A stretch of DNA of 13,288 bases from Deinococcus piscis (GCF_014653275.1 NZ_BNAL01000045.1:1-13288); one strand, 5' to 3'. Shown: positions 1 through 7,953, counted from the stretch's first letter. Translations and numbers: made by a program. Notes: generated by a model not told the origin, from the sequence alone.

Positions 1-36
1 GTTTTGTTCTGTTTTCACACACTCATCAAAGCGTCA

Positions 37-89
37 CTCGCTCCCTGAATCCAGCCTTCAAGCTGAACCGGGGAGCGAGGTCTGTTTTT
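37..89 (+). terminator. Intrinsic terminator of a gene upstream of the window
   Basis: A perfect 9-bp stem (CTCGCTCCC at 37-45, GGGAGCGAG at 71-79) encloses a 25-base loop that holds an inner CAGC/GCTG stem (52-55 and 62-65). Five T residues follow at 85-89. No gene end is visible before it, so it most likely ends a transcript coming from outside the window. The T run starts 5 bases after the stem, which is less tight than in the best terminators. A structured leader of the next gene is the alternative. Confidence 0.55.
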
Positions 90-239
90 GCTGTCCCTCA
101 CGTCTGGATATGAAGTTGTCGGGTACTGAGGATAGACGATTTCAGATAAATGGAGCTTCAAGGCAGTCCCCTGTTGCCGTGAGTGGCTCCCAGCCTAAGC
201 TCAGGTAATCCCCCAATTCCAAAGAAGGAGAGAAGAAAG

Positions 240-650
240 ATGACCACCCTGAAAGAAATCATGACCGGCAGTGTGACCAGTGTTCGCCCCAGTGACAGCG
301 TGCAGGAAGCCGCCCGCCTGATGCGCGACGGAGATATCGGCAATGTGCTGGTGATGGAAGATCAGCAGTTGCAGGGCATCATCACGGACCGTGATATCGC
401 CGTGCGTGTGGTGGCTGAAGGCAAAGGCAACGATTGCCAGGTGAGCGAAGTCGCCACGATGGACGTTTTTACCATGGAAAGCAGCGCGGACGTCAAGGAA
501 GCAGCCCGCGAAATGGCCAGCCGTCAGCTGCGCCGCTTGCCTGTGACCGAGGGCGGCAAAGTGGTCGGCATCGTCAGCCTGGGTGACCTTGCCGTGCGCA
601 CCGACAGTAACGCGAGTGAGCACGCGCTTGAAGGCATTAGCCAGCAGTAA
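240..650 (+). CDS. Tandem CBS-domain protein (136 aa)
   Basis: The protein is essentially two CBS modules and nothing else: about residues 7-60 (beginning KEIMTGSVTSVRPSDSV) and 72-125 (beginning with the ATMDVFTMESSADV segment). Each ends in the typical signature, GIITDRDIAVRVV for the first and GIVSLGDLAVR for the second. CBS pairs bind adenosine nucleotides or similar ligands and are often regulatory. Stand-alone pairs of this length are cytoplasmic and usually have no assigned target, so no specific function can be given. I chose the ATG at 240 because an AAGGAG ribosome site lies at 225-230, 9 bases upstream. An in-frame GTG at 183 would add 19 residues with no domain support. The gene is monocistronic, ends before a strong terminator and faces rtcB tail to tail. 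No clear promoter was found in the 150 bases in front. Confidence 0.9.
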   Translation: MTTLKEIMTGSVTSVRPSDSVQEAARLMRDGDIGNVLVMEDQQLQGIITDRDIAVRVVAEGKGNDCQVSEVATMDVFTMESSADVKEAAREMASRQLRRLPVTEGGKVVGIVSLGDLAVRTDSNASEHALEGISQQ

Positions 651-665
651 TTCAGCTCTGAAATT

Positions 666-694
666 CCCCGCCTCCCGCCCAGGCGGGGGGTTTT
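666..694 (+). terminator. Intrinsic terminator of the CBS-domain gene
   Basis: CCCCGCCT (666-673) pairs perfectly with AGGCGGGG (681-688) across a 7-base loop. GG and TTTT follow at 691-694. It lies 15 bases after the CBS gene's stop codon. The reverse strand has only a short T run, so it is weaker as an rtcB terminator. Confidence 0.85.
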
Positions 695-743
695 GCTTTG
701 GTAGTCAAGCGGCCCCGCTGCCCCCTTACCCAGATGCTCCCGT

Positions 744-2153
744 TCAGATGTCCTGGTTGCCGGTGTCCATGCGCACCACGCGGGGAGTGAATTCAGCCAC
801 CACCTCGACCAGATCGGTTTGGCGGGCCAGCACCTCCTCAATACGCTTGTAGGCCTGGGGAGCTTCATCGCGGCCACCGCCGATCAGGGTCACGCCACGT
901 TCACGCAAGTAGCCCTGCATCTCGTCCTTGCTTACGCTGCGCTCGGCGGCTTTGCGGCCCAGTTGCCGCCCGGCACCGTGGCTGGAGCTGCTGAGCGACT
1001 CGGGGTTGCCCAGGCCGCGCACCACAAAGCTGGGGTCGGCCATGCTGCCAGGAATCAGGCCCAGGCGGCCCGCTTCTGCAGGGGTTGCGCCTTTGCGGTG
1101 GACGATCAGCTCCTGGCCGCCCACCTCCTGTTTCCAGGCGAGGTTGTGGCTGTTGCTGACCTGCACCAGTGGCCGCTCACCGAGCGCCCGGCTCAGGCGA
1201 GCATGAATCTGGTCGTGGTTTGCCAGCGCGTAGCGGCCTGCCAGGTTCATGGCCTGCCAGTAGGCCTGACCTTCTTCGGTGTCCAGGCCCAGCCAGGCCA
1301 GCTTGCGGGCGGCGGGGTCCAGCCGCTTGTGGCGGGCCTCGGCCAACCGGGTAAAGTGTCCGGCCACCTGCGCCCCGAAGCCGCGTGAGCCGGAGTGGCT
1401 CAGTACCGCCAGGTATTCACCCGGTTCCAGGCCCAGCTCGGAGCCCTCCACCTTCAGCTCACCGAACTCCACAAAGTGATTGCCACTGCCCGAGGTGCCG
1501 ATTTGCTCGGCGGCCTTGGCGTGTAGGAACTTCAGAATGCCCTGGTCCTGCCAGGTCTTTTCGTCCAGCACGGGATGGTCCATTCGCTCGCGCTTCTCGA
1601 AGCCCACGCCTGCGCCAAAGCGGGTGTGCTTCAGCAGCAGCTTTCGGGCCTCGTCGCGTTCCAGGCCGCCCGCTGGCATCGGCAGCACACTCAGCATCAT
1701 GGAGCAGCCGATATCCACCCCCACACCGTAAGGAATCACGGCATTCTCGGTGGCCAGCACGCCGCCGATGGGCAAGCCGTAGCCGATGTGCGCGTCAGGC
1801 ATCAGGGCGCCTGCTCGGGACACTGGGAGCCGCATTGCCACATCCATCTGCTCGGTGGCTCCAGCGTCAATCAGTTCGGCGCCCCAGACGCCGTACGGCA
1901 AAGGAGTCTCGCGCAGTGCAGCGTTGGCGGAGGACTTCAGCGCGGCCCGCTGGGTCAGCAGTTCGGCGGCCAGCTCGGCATACACGCCGCCCTGTGCGAA
2001 ACGCTCCGGCGCGGCCTGCACAGTTCTCAGTTCATCCAGAATTTCGGTGCGGCCCAAGCCCGCTTGCTCGCGCACGCTGGCGGCCTGCTGCGCCAGTCCG
2101 ATGGCGCGGTTTTCAAAGCCCAATTTGGTGATGTGTTTTCCGTTCAAGGTCAT
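744..2153 (-). CDS. rtcB: RtcB RNA-splicing ligase (3'-phosphate/5'-OH RNA ligase)
   Basis: RtcB joins RNA 2',3'-cyclic-phosphate or 3'-phosphate ends to 5'-OH ends using GTP and Mn2+ in the cytoplasm. The 469-residue product shows the family's active site: GVGVDIGC (D147, C150), GSGNHF (H226), LSHSGSRG (H253), SNSHNLAW (H336) and SSSHGAGR with H392 as the histidine that becomes guanylylated. The 56-residue distance from H336 to H392 equals that between H281 and H337 of the E. coli enzyme. The usual IGCGM reads IGCSM here. The start is the ATG at 2153 (MTLNGKHITKLG), preceded directly by AAGGAAG. An upstream ATG at 2195 would add 14 residues with no family support. No rtcA or rtcR lies nearby, so the ligase stands alone, divergent from the thioesterase gene. 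A role in RNA repair after damage is inference. Confidence 0.95.
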   Translation of the reverse strand: MTLNGKHITKLGFENRAIGLAQQAASVREQAGLGRTEILDELRTVQAAPERFAQGGVYAELAAELLTQRAALKSSANAALRETPLPYGVWGAELIDAGATEQMDVAMRLPVSRAGALMPDAHIGYGLPIGGVLATENAVIPYGVGVDIGCSMMLSVLPMPAGGLERDEARKLLLKHTRFGAGVGFEKRERMDHPVLDEKTWQDQGILKFLHAKAAEQIGTSGSGNHFVEFGELKVEGSELGLEPGEYLAVLSHSGSRGFGAQVAGHFTRLAEARHKRLDPAARKLAWLGLDTEEGQAYWQAMNLAGRYALANHDQIHARLSRALGERPLVQVSNSHNLAWKQEVGGQELIVHRKGATPAEAGRLGLIPGSMADPSFVVRGLGNPESLSSSSHGAGRQLGRKAAERSVSKDEMQGYLRERGVTLIGGGRDEAPQAYKRIEEVLARQTDLVEVVAEFTPRVVRMDTGNQDI

Positions 2154-2265
2154 CTTCCTTTGTGTGATGCAGAGCAGCACTACGGGACTGCTCAACCCAG
2201 CTCAGTCTGTCAGCTGTTCCCGTGTGAGTCATAAGCGCATTGGCCTAACAGCCTTGAGGCTCGGC

Positions 2266-2271
2266 TATGCT
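2266..2271 (+). promoter_or_regulatory. -10 box (TATGCT) of a leaderless promoter for the hotdog thioesterase
   Basis: TATGCT fits TANNNT and ends 6 bases before the ATG at 2278, so transcription would begin at or next to the start codon. No Shine-Dalgarno sequence precedes this ATG, which fits leaderless translation. The -35 is unclear; TTGGCC at 2240 is the best candidate, at a long 20-base spacing. Confidence 0.5.
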
Positions 2272-2277
2272 CGGAGC

Positions 2278-2751
2278 ATGACCCTGCACCCTGACATTCA
2301 TCTGCCGACCCCAGAAGAATTCGCGGACCTGTCGCCCGAAGAGTTGGCGGCGCGCCTCAATGGCCCCAGCGGCGAGGGCCTCAGCGGCACGCTGGGGGGC
2401 AAGTTGGGCATCCGCATGCTGCGGGCCACCCGCGAGGAACTGACCGCCACCATGCCAGTGGAAGGCAACCGCCAGCCCGCCGGACGGCTGCATGGCGGTG
2501 CCAGCCTGGCCCTGGCCGAAGAACTCGCCAGTATCGGCAGCTGGATCAATCTGGATGTACGGCGCGAAGTGGCCGTGGGCGTGGACGTCAGTGGCACCCA
2601 CGTGCGCGGCGTCACCGGCGGCCTGGTGACGGGGACAGCGCGGCTGGCTTACCGGGGGCGCAGCGTCATGGTCTGGGAAATCGAGATTCAGGACGAACGC
2701 GGCAAGACCACTACCCTGGCTCGCTGCACCTGCAACGTCGTTCGGGTGTAA
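2278..2751 (+). CDS. Hotdog-fold acyl-CoA thioesterase, YdiI/MenI-like (PaaI family)
   Basis: The 157-residue protein has a single 4HBT/PaaI-type hotdog domain (about residues 38-155). The core RLHGGASLALAEELAS (70-85), with E81 as the likely catalytic acid, and the later THVRG and VWEIEIQDERG segments follow E. coli YdiI, the 1,4-dihydroxy-2-naphthoyl-CoA thioesterase of menaquinone synthesis, closely over most of the domain. Family members hydrolyse aryl- or acyl-CoA thioesters in the cytoplasm. The first 30 residues, with a PTPEEFADLSPEELAARL stretch, are an N-terminal extension compared with YdiI. The ATG at 2278 is preceded by a -10 box 6 bases away and no ribosome site, so it is probably leaderless. 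A menaquinone role would suit the PDWY-type cytochrome bc genes in this window, but other aromatic acyl-CoA substrates are possible. No other men gene is adjacent. Confidence 0.85.
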   Translation: MTLHPDIHLPTPEEFADLSPEELAARLNGPSGEGLSGTLGGKLGIRMLRATREELTATMPVEGNRQPAGRLHGGASLALAEELASIGSWINLDVRREVAVGVDVSGTHVRGVTGGLVTGTARLAYRGRSVMVWEIEIQDERGKTTTLARCTCNVVRV

Positions 2752-2829
2752 TCAGCAGGGCAGCTTTCCACTGCGCGTTTACCCCTCTGTGAGCAAGAGC
2801 ATCAGAGGTGGAAGCCAGGGCTCACGGCA

Positions 2830-3948
2830 TTACTGCTGATAGACCCGGCCCTTCCACTTCACCTTTTTGCGCATCGCTTTGCGGTAAATGGGCAGCATCA
2901 GCAGTGGCCCCAGCGGGCCGAGCAGCCCTTCAGCCAGGTCGGCAGGCTGGCGGCGGCCAGCCACCCAGGCCACCGCCGAGCGTTCGGCCAGCCCAGCAAC
3001 CCGCAGCACCCGGGCCCCTGGAAAGTCCATCATCCATGGCAGGGTATACACGCAAAATTGCCCGGCCAGCGCCAAACTCAGCAGCAGGCGCGAGTTACCG
3101 TGAACTGGTAGCCAGCTTTTGGCGTAGCCACTGACCGAAGTGGCGTAGTCCTGATACATCCTCACCCCGATGCGCTCGCCGCCCAGGACGCCCATCACCC
3201 GGTAGCCACGGGCCTTGAGCCGCTTGGCGAACAGCACATCTTCCAGCACATCACCTTGGACCAGGCGGTGCCCGCCTACCGCGTCGTAGCTGTCACGGCG
3301 AAAAACCATCACTTGGCCCACTGCGGTTGCGGTCGCCACCAGCGGCAACCGCATGGCCGGATAGGGCAGCAGCGAGAGCAGATACATGTCGATCAGCGGC
3401 GTGATCAGGCGTTCGCCACTGCTGCCCACATTCTGGCGCGGCCAGCAGCTGAGCAAATCAGCCCCCGAGCGCTCCAGCTCGGCCAGGAGGGCTTCTAGAG
3501 CGCCGGGATGCCACTCCACATCAGCATCCACAAAAATCAGAACCTCACCGCTGGCGGCCTGGGCCAGCTGCTGACAGGCCCAGTTCTTGCCTGCCCAACC
3601 TTCCGGCAGAGGAGTCCCACTGATGACGCGCGCGCCCGGCGTACCTGCACACAGTTCACGCGCCAGGTCGCCTGTGCCGTCGCTGCTGCCGTCGTCCAGC
3701 AAGATGACTTCGTCCGCGCCTTGGGTCAGGAGGCCATGCAGCAATTTGGGCACATTGTGGACTTCGTCCCGGGCTGGAGTGAGCAGCGAGACACGGGGCC
3801 GCCGCCGCGGTGGGGCATGGGGCCGGTCCAGCCGGGGGAAAGTGACGGCATTGACCGCCAAGGTCGCGGCCCGGTAGGCCGTGTACCCCAGGCTAAAGCC
3901 AGTCAGCAAGCTCCGGGCCAGCGACGTGGTGCGCTGCCCCCAGCTCAC
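2830..3948 (-). CDS. Family 2 glycosyltransferase, CrtQ/HpnB-like
   Basis: The 372-residue protein has a GT-A fold glycosyltransferase domain (about 52-270). It shows [11 protein letters not shown] at its start, the nucleotide-sugar loop [12 protein letters not shown] (81-92), [12 protein letters not shown] (114-125), a DAD metal motif (141-143), and an ED pair in [10 protein letters not shown] (236-237) that is the likely catalytic base. Hydrophobic segments around 12-35 and 285-305, together with a basic C-terminus, suggest attachment to the inner membrane. The GWxGKNWA motif is typical of lipid-directed enzymes such as staphylococcal CrtQ (carotenoid glucosylation) and HpnB. The acceptor here is unknown. 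The start is taken as the GTG at 3948, which has GGAG 8 bases upstream. The in-frame ATG at 4053 would add 35 residues of Pro/His-rich sequence and has no ribosome site. No carotenoid or hopanoid gene lies beside it. Confidence 0.85.
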   Translation of the reverse strand: MSWGQRTTSLARSLLTGFSLGYTAYRAATLAVNAVTFPRLDRPHAPPRRRPRVSLLTPARDEVHNVPKLLHGLLTQGADEVILLDDGSSDGTGDLARELCAGTPGARVISGTPLPEGWAGKNWACQQLAQAASGEVLIFVDADVEWHPGALEALLAELERSGADLLSCWPRQNVGSSGERLITPLIDMYLLSLLPYPAMRLPLVATATAVGQVMVFRRDSYDAVGGHRLVQGDVLEDVLFAKRLKARGYRVMGVLGGERIGVRMYQDYATSVSGYAKSWLPVHGNSRLLLSLALAGQFCVYTLPWMMDFPGARVLRVAGLAERSAVAWVAGRRQPADLAEGLLGPLGPLLMLPIYRKAMRKKVKWKGRVYQQ

Positions 3949-4175
3949 TGTGTGCGCTCCAGCGCCGCCAGATGCAGTCGGACGTGGAGTAAATGGGGGT
4001 CTGTCAGGCCATCTGAGATGCAGCGCAGCATGTTGCTCTGCAGTATGCCGCATCCCTATAAGGAAACCATCAGCCTTTTTGTGGACTGAGATGGCAGTGG
4101 AGAAAGGGCATTGGAGAAACAGGTGAACCCTGCTGCAAATGCGTGTGCGCCTAGCCAATACAGATGAGCAGGGCC

Positions 4176-4200
4176 AAAAAAAACCCAGCCGAAGCCGGGT
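4176..4200 (-). terminator. Intrinsic terminator of the GlsB/YmgE-family gene
   Basis: Read on the minus strand, ACCCGGC pairs with GCTGGGT (one G-T wobble) across a TTCG tetraloop, followed by a run of eight T. It begins 29 bases after the stop codon of the small membrane protein gene and would stop its transcription before the glycosyltransferase gene, making these two separate units. Confidence 0.9.
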
Positions 4201-4229
4201 GTATATCCCACGGTGGGGAAGGGCGTGAC

Positions 4230-4499
4230 TTAGCGCAGAACGCGCAGAGCCTTGAGGATGGCGATCAGCACGACGCTGCCCACCACGCCCCACAGGACGC
4301 TCCAGATGTTGAAGCCAGCACCGGCCACGTCAGCGCCACCGATGTTCAGCATGTTGCCGAATACGGCCTGGGCCAGCATGGCACCCACGATACCGATCAG
4401 GATGTTGGCAATCGCGCCTTGCTGGGCGTCGGTCTTCATGATCATGCTGGCCAGCCAGCCGCACAGGGCACCTACGAGCAGAGTAATAATCCAGGACAT
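4230..4499 (-). CDS. GlsB/YeaQ/YmgE-family small membrane protein (transglycosylase-associated)
   Basis: The product is an 89-residue, very hydrophobic protein with three membrane helices, about residues 3-21, 28-48 and 63-86. The pattern [20 protein letters not shown] followed by a polar turn and [16 protein letters not shown] is typical of the GlsB/YeaQ/YmgE family (Pfam 'transglycosylase-associated protein'). Members are often induced by stress and sit in the inner membrane; no catalytic activity is established for them. The glycine-rich loop [13 protein letters not shown] lies between helices 2 and 3, as is usual. The ATG at 4499 is well supported by GGAGG 7 bases upstream. The gene is monocistronic and ends at a UUCG-loop terminator. 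An inverted repeat (TTGACT-N10-AGTCAA, 4553-4574) lies in its presumed promoter region. Confidence 0.9.
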   Translation of the reverse strand: MSWIITLLVGALCGWLASMIMKTDAQQGAIANILIGIVGAMLAQAVFGNMLNIGGADVAGAGFNIWSVLWGVVGSVVLIAILKALRVLR

Positions 4500-4552
4500 G
4501 TTGTTTCCTCCAAAGAAGAGAATGATATGAGATGTGAAGGGGGAATCGCAGA

Positions 4553-4574
4553 TTGACTTCGCAGCCGTAGTCAA
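4553..4574. promoter_or_regulatory. Inverted repeat in the promoter region of the GlsB/YmgE-like gene
   Basis: TTGACT (4553-4558) and AGTCAA (4569-4574) form a perfect 6-bp inverted repeat with a 10-base spacer. The distal half reads TTGACT on the minus strand, close to a -35 consensus, about 70 bases before the start codon. The matching -10 would be the poor TGCGAT. The arrangement resembles an operator or two-fold binding site overlapping a promoter, but this is inference. Confidence 0.3.
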
Positions 4575-4666
4575 GATGAGGGAGGGCCTTCCTACCAAGC
4601 GTAATCAAAAACACGTTCTCAAGGGATGCCTAAATTGCGTTCAGCTCCGACTAAAGTTTGGCTGAC

Positions 4667-4691
4667 TGCCTCATCAGATCTGATGGGGGCA
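4667..4691. repeat. Perfect palindrome CATCAGATCTGATG within a longer hairpin
   Basis: Positions 4672-4685 are a perfect 14-bp palindrome. The flanks TGCC (4667-4670) and GGGCA (4687-4691) extend the pairing with one bulged G. No T run follows on either strand, so it is not a normal intrinsic terminator. A protein-binding site or a structured RNA element is possible. Confidence 0.6.
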
Positions 4692-4937
4692 TTAAGATCA
4701 TTCCGCCGAATGTGCTGTGTGCGGCCGGTAAGCCCATAGCGGTTTGATATGTCCTGTTGCTCCGCTCACAGGTCGCCTGACCTCAGGGACGCACAGTAGC
4801 CAGTGCAGTTATCTGCTCTAAGACGCTGCATATTCAAATGACGTGCTCCGGCGAGACGCGCCCAACATTACTGCATTTTCGGTCCTCATCATTAATATTC
4901 CTCACTCATTTTGCCGGTCAGTTGGATGTCCCTCTTT

Positions 4938-4966
4938 TTGTCAAATGTTCTAAGCTGCACTATGGA
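4938..4966 (+). promoter_or_regulatory. Probable thrB promoter
   Basis: TTGTCA (4938-4943) and TATGGA (4961-4966) are separated by exactly 17 bases. Transcription would start near 4973, giving a leader of about 54 bases before thrB, which has its own ribosome site. The -35 is close to consensus and the -10 is only moderate. Confidence 0.45.
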
Positions 4967-5026
4967 ATCCTTAGGGTTACCGCTTCACGCACGGTTCACT
5001 GACGCGCCTGAGTTGGGGAGACAGGC

Positions 5027-5950
5027 ATGACCCTGGAAGTCCGGGTGCCAGCGTCCAGCGCCAATCTTGGTCCGGGCTTTGATTGCCTAGGTCTGAGCTT
5101 GCCGCTCTATACCACCCTGCGCGCCCGACAGGCACCGACGCTGACCGTGGTGCCACGCGGCGCGGCGCTGGCCGGTACACCTGCGGATGCAACAAACTAT
5201 GTCTACCGCTGCATGGAAGCGCTGGCGCAGGAGGTAGGCCGCCCTCTGCCTGCGCTGCACCTGGAGATAGAAAGTGCAGTGCCGCTGGCCCGGGGCCTGG
5301 GCAGCAGCGCCGCCGCGTTGGTGGCTGCCCTCCTGACCGCCAACGCAGTGCTGGGTGAGCCGCTGACTCGGCGCGGCCTGTTGGACCTGGCGAGCCGTAT
5401 AGAAGGCCATCCAGACAATGTTGCGCCTGCACTGCTGGGGGGCATCGTGATTGCCACCTTTGATGGTCAGCGGGCCCAACCGCTGCGGATAGAGCCACCG
5501 CACGGCCTGGGCGTGACCGTGCTGATCCCCGAGTTCGAGCTCAATACGGCCAAAGCCCGCAGTGTCATGCCGCCCACCTACTCGCGGGAAGATGCGGTCT
5601 TCACTGCCTCACATGCGGCCCTGACCACTGCGGCGCTGATGTCTGGCCGCTTGGAGCTACTTGCTGAAGCCATGCAGGACCGGCTGCATCAGCCCTACCG
5701 CGCCGCGCTCGTGCCGGGCCTGGAACGCATCTTGGCTGAAGCGGGGGAGCACGGTGCACTGGGAGCCGCCCTCAGTGGGGCCGGTCCTGCGGTGCTGTGC
5801 TTTCACCGTGTGGGCCATGCAGGTCCAGAGACTGGCGCTCTCCACCTGTTTTTGCAGCGAGTGATGGCCGCAGAAGGATTGAGCGGGCGCATCCTTGACC
5901 TGCCGATTGAGCCTGATGGAGCGTCGGTTCTGGGCCAGTTTGGGGAGTAA
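5027..5950 (+). CDS. thrB: Homoserine kinase
   Basis: ThrB phosphorylates L-homoserine with ATP, giving O-phospho-L-homoserine for threonine synthesis in the cytoplasm. The 307-residue length is normal for the family. All GHMP-kinase signatures are present: [15 protein letters not shown] (8-22), the ATP-binding loop [11 protein letters not shown] (86-96), [13 protein letters not shown] (128-140) and [17 protein letters not shown] (243-259). The ATG at 5027 follows GGGGAG with a 6-base gap. Neither thrC nor hom is adjacent, so the gene appears monocistronic behind the promoter at 4938-4966. Its stop codon lies only 19 bases from the lspA stop codon on the opposite strand, and no terminator is recognisable in that gap. 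Confidence 0.93.
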   Translation: MTLEVRVPASSANLGPGFDCLGLSLPLYTTLRARQAPTLTVVPRGAALAGTPADATNYVYRCMEALAQEVGRPLPALHLEIESAVPLARGLGSSAAALVAALLTANAVLGEPLTRRGLLDLASRIEGHPDNVAPALLGGIVIATFDGQRAQPLRIEPPHGLGVTVLIPEFELNTAKARSVMPPTYSREDAVFTASHAALTTAALMSGRLELLAEAMQDRLHQPYRAALVPGLERILAEAGEHGALGAALSGAGPAVLCFHRVGHAGPETGALHLFLQRVMAAEGLSGRILDLPIEPDGASVLGQFGE

Positions 5951-5969
5951 TATGGACGGGCAGTCAGGC

Positions 5970-6536
5970 TCAGCCGTGTGATTTTGTGGACGTGTGGGGC
6001 TCTGTGGGTGCACTCCGTTCAGGAGGGCGGTCCTCGCGCAAACTGAGCAGTAGGAGTGCGAGTGTACCCAGCACCACGTAGACATCCGCCAGATTGAAAA
6101 TCGGGAAATCCCCAGCCCCAAAGGCGTTGGTGATCTTTGAGAGCAGTGGCATGTGGATCATGTCGGTCACCTTGCCCTTGGTCAGCCCGTCAATGGCGTT
6201 GCCGATGGCTCCGGCGGCGATCAGGGTCAGGACCATGCTCAGGCGGCGGGACTGTGGACGCAGCAGCAAGTACCCCAGCAGGCCCAGGCCCACCAGGAGC
6301 CGCAAGGCAGCCAGTGGCATCGCCGAGCCCGAGAACATGCTCCACGCTGCCCCGGTATTAAAAGTCAGCACCCAGTCCAGCAACAGTGGGATCACGGGCA
6401 CGGCTGGAGCCTGATAGACCAAGTTGGCCAGTGCCCACGATTTCAGCAGTTGGTCGGCTGCGACCAGGAGGGCCGCCAGCAGGAGCGGGAACCACAGCGG
6501 CCAGCGGCGGGCAGGGGTGGGAGCAGCGGAAGGCAT
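5970..6536 (-). CDS. lspA: Lipoprotein signal peptidase (signal peptidase II)
   Basis: LspA cleaves the signal peptide from diacylglyceryl-modified prolipoproteins in the inner membrane. The 188-residue protein has four hydrophobic segments (about 14-28, 74-92, 99-117, 149-167). It carries the conserved blocks [10 protein letters not shown] (26-35), [13 protein letters not shown] (58-70), GAIGNAID (109-116) and [10 protein letters not shown] (146-155). D116 and D151 are the likely catalytic aspartates. Position 117 is Gly, where the family often has Arg after the first aspartate. A polar tail from about 168 is rich in Pro, Ser and Thr. The ATG at 6536 is chosen because a TATACT -10 box ends 6 bases before it, a leaderless start; the frame continues upstream to 6638 without LspA-like sequence. 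The gene converges closely on thrB. Confidence 0.93.
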   Translation of the reverse strand: MPSAAPTPARRWPLWFPLLLAALLVAADQLLKSWALANLVYQAPAVPVIPLLLDWVLTFNTGAAWSMFSGSAMPLAALRLLVGLGLLGYLLLRPQSRRLSMVLTLIAAGAIGNAIDGLTKGKVTDMIHMPLLSKITNAFGAGDFPIFNLADVYVVLGTLALLLLSLREDRPPERSAPTEPHTSTKSHG

Positions 6537-6542
6537 TTGTGC

Positions 6543-6548
6543 AGTATA
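6543..6548 (-). promoter_or_regulatory. -10 box (TATACT) of a leaderless lspA promoter
   Basis: On the minus strand TATACT is followed by GCACAA and then ATG, so the distance from -10 to start codon is 6 bases. No Shine-Dalgarno sequence is present. The -35 region is poor. This geometry fixes the lspA start and separates lspA from the CvpA-like gene upstream. Confidence 0.6.
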
Positions 6549-6670
6549 GATGCGTAATGTGGAGCTGCAGTCTGTGAAGTGCACCCTGAATGTGGAGGAC
6601 AGATACGCAGGCACAGTCCCAGGCGCAGCAAAGCTCATGTGCGCGGCTGGTGCAGTGTATGGCGGTCCCT

Positions 6671-7189
6671 TCAGGGGCGCGAATTGCCCTTAAATACCGG
6701 CAGGTCAGGCAGAAGTAAGGTTTGCCAGCCGGACTGTTGCTCCCACAGCGGCATCAGGGTTCGCTTGAACATAGAGTGATCTACAGCCTGGTGCAGCGCT
6801 GGCTGCATCTCCGGCGAAGGATAGACGTAGCGCACGCCCGCTGCATCTACCTTGGGGCTCAGCGGAAAAGACAGCGCAAAAGCTGCTGCTACCGCCAGTC
6901 CGAGGCCGGTACTGCCCAGCAAGCCTGCCGCAGAGGCCCACAGTGGGGGGGTGCGGTAGGGCCAGGACGTCAGGCTCTGGATCAGTCCAGCTAGCAGGGA
7001 AGCGCCAGTGCCCAACCCTAGTGCCAGGCCCAGTGTGGCCCAGAGGTCTAGAGAAGCGCTCAAGCGGTTGGCGAAGTAGGCCGCCAGTAGGCAGAGGCCG
7101 CCCCAGACAAGCGCACTGAAGCCATGCCGCAGCCCCAGGGCACCCAGCATGCCCAGCAGCGTGATGAGGAGTGCATCAAACCAGGTCAT
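6671..7189 (-). CDS. CvpA-like integral membrane protein
   Basis: The 172-residue protein has four predicted membrane helices (about 4-21, 24-43, 48-72, 83-108), followed by a soluble tail of about 60 residues. The start [20 protein letters not shown] and the glycine- and leucine-rich helices resemble the CvpA family (named for colicin V production), whose molecular role is not settled. The tail ([20 protein letters not shown] and beyond) would lie outside the membrane, but its side cannot be told. The ATG at 7189 has no ribosome site; a TATAGT box lies 9 bases upstream. It runs in the same direction as lspA with a 134-base gap, but lspA seems to have its own promoter. The CvpA match rests on pattern rather than on firm motifs, so a lineage-specific membrane protein remains possible. 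Confidence 0.65.
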   Translation of the reverse strand: MTWFDALLITLLGMLGALGLRHGFSALVWGGLCLLAAYFANRLSASLDLWATLGLALGLGTGASLLAGLIQSLTSWPYRTPPLWASAAGLLGSTGLGLAVAAAFALSFPLSPKVDAAGVRYVYPSPEMQPALHQAVDHSMFKRTLMPLWEQQSGWQTLLLPDLPVFKGNSRP

Positions 7190-7198
7190 TCAAGCTGC

Positions 7199-7204
7199 AC
7201 TATA
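7199..7204 (-). promoter_or_regulatory. -10 box (TATAGT) for the CvpA-like gene
   Basis: On the minus strand TATAGT is followed by 9 bases and then ATG (7189), so the leader would be a few bases at most. The -35 position (TTCATT, 17 bases upstream) is weak. The same TATA core also sits in a plus-strand CTGCACTATAG sequence facing the response regulator. Confidence 0.4.
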
Positions 7205-7233
7205 GCGGTCCAGCCACCCAAAATGAATGAAAA

Positions 7234-7325
7234 ATGAGCCGCATGGATAGCTGGATTGTGTCTGACGGCTCCTTGGCCCTCAAGTTGCAGTTGCAGCGCA
7301 AGCGGCAAGCTACACTGCACTTCAT

Positions 7326-7329
<4 letters not shown>
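7234..7329 (+). CDS. Possible 31-residue peptide overlapping the response-regulator start
   Basis: An open frame begins [18 protein letters not shown], continues with [13 protein letters not shown], and stops with TGA in the ATGA shared with the response-regulator start at 7326. It has no ribosome site of its own. It is basic toward its end and matches no family I know. The ATGA overlap would allow coupled translation of the regulator, which also has no ribosome site. Against it, the TACACT box at 7311-7316 could start a leaderless regulator mRNA without any need for this frame. Codon evidence is too short to decide. Confidence 0.2.
7311..7316 (+). promoter_or_regulatory. -10 box (TACACT) for the response-regulator gene
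   Basis: TACACT fits TANNNT and ends 9 bases before the ATG at 7326, so the mRNA would be leaderless or nearly so. No Shine-Dalgarno sequence is present. TTGCAG occurs twice just upstream (7285-7290 and 7291-7296), but at 20 and 14 bases spacing neither is an ideal -35. Confidence 0.4.

Positions 7330-7953
<624 letters not shown>

Larger units (their letters stand above)
4500..5026. other. Intergenic region of about 530 bases without a convincing gene
   Basis: This stretch between the YmgE-like gene and thrB lacks any reading frame with plausible codon use. It holds three things: the YmgE-side ribosome site and inverted repeat (4553-4574), a 14-bp perfect palindrome inside a longer hairpin (4667-4691), and the thrB promoter (4938-4966). 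Parts of it (4840-4960) are clearly more AT-rich than the surrounding genes. No tRNA-like or rRNA-like sequence was recognised. Confidence 0.7.

Noticed and set aside
110..208. A 32-codon frame before the CBS gene
   Set aside because: It has no ribosome site and no -10 box at leaderless distance, and it ends 31 bases short of the next start.
183..239. In-frame extension of the CBS-domain gene from a GTG at 183
   Set aside because: The extra residues match nothing in the domain, while the ATG at 240 has an AAGGAG site at ideal spacing.
1385..2131. Long plus-strand Arg/Ser/Pro-rich frame antisense to rtcB
   Set aside because: It is a composition artefact opposite a fully conserved gene.
2172..2193. 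GAGCAG-N10-CTGCTC inverted repeat in front of rtcB
   Set aside because: It is a short, GC-biased repeat with no recognisable promoter alignment; it may be chance.
2752..2829. Nested inverted repeats between the thioesterase and glycosyltransferase genes (CCTCTG/CAGAGG, and ATCAGCAG/CTGCTGAT across the gap)
   Set aside because: They could form a hairpin, but no T run follows on either strand and the stems are short or far apart, so I do not call a terminator.
3949..4053. Longer glycosyltransferase from the ATG at 4053
   Set aside because: The added 35 residues are low-complexity and lack a ribosome site; the GTG at 3948 has GGAG 8 bases upstream.
4818..4892. A 24-codon minus-strand frame with a GAGG sequence in front
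   Set aside because: It is too short, has no promoter, and lies in an AT-rich gap where such frames arise by chance.
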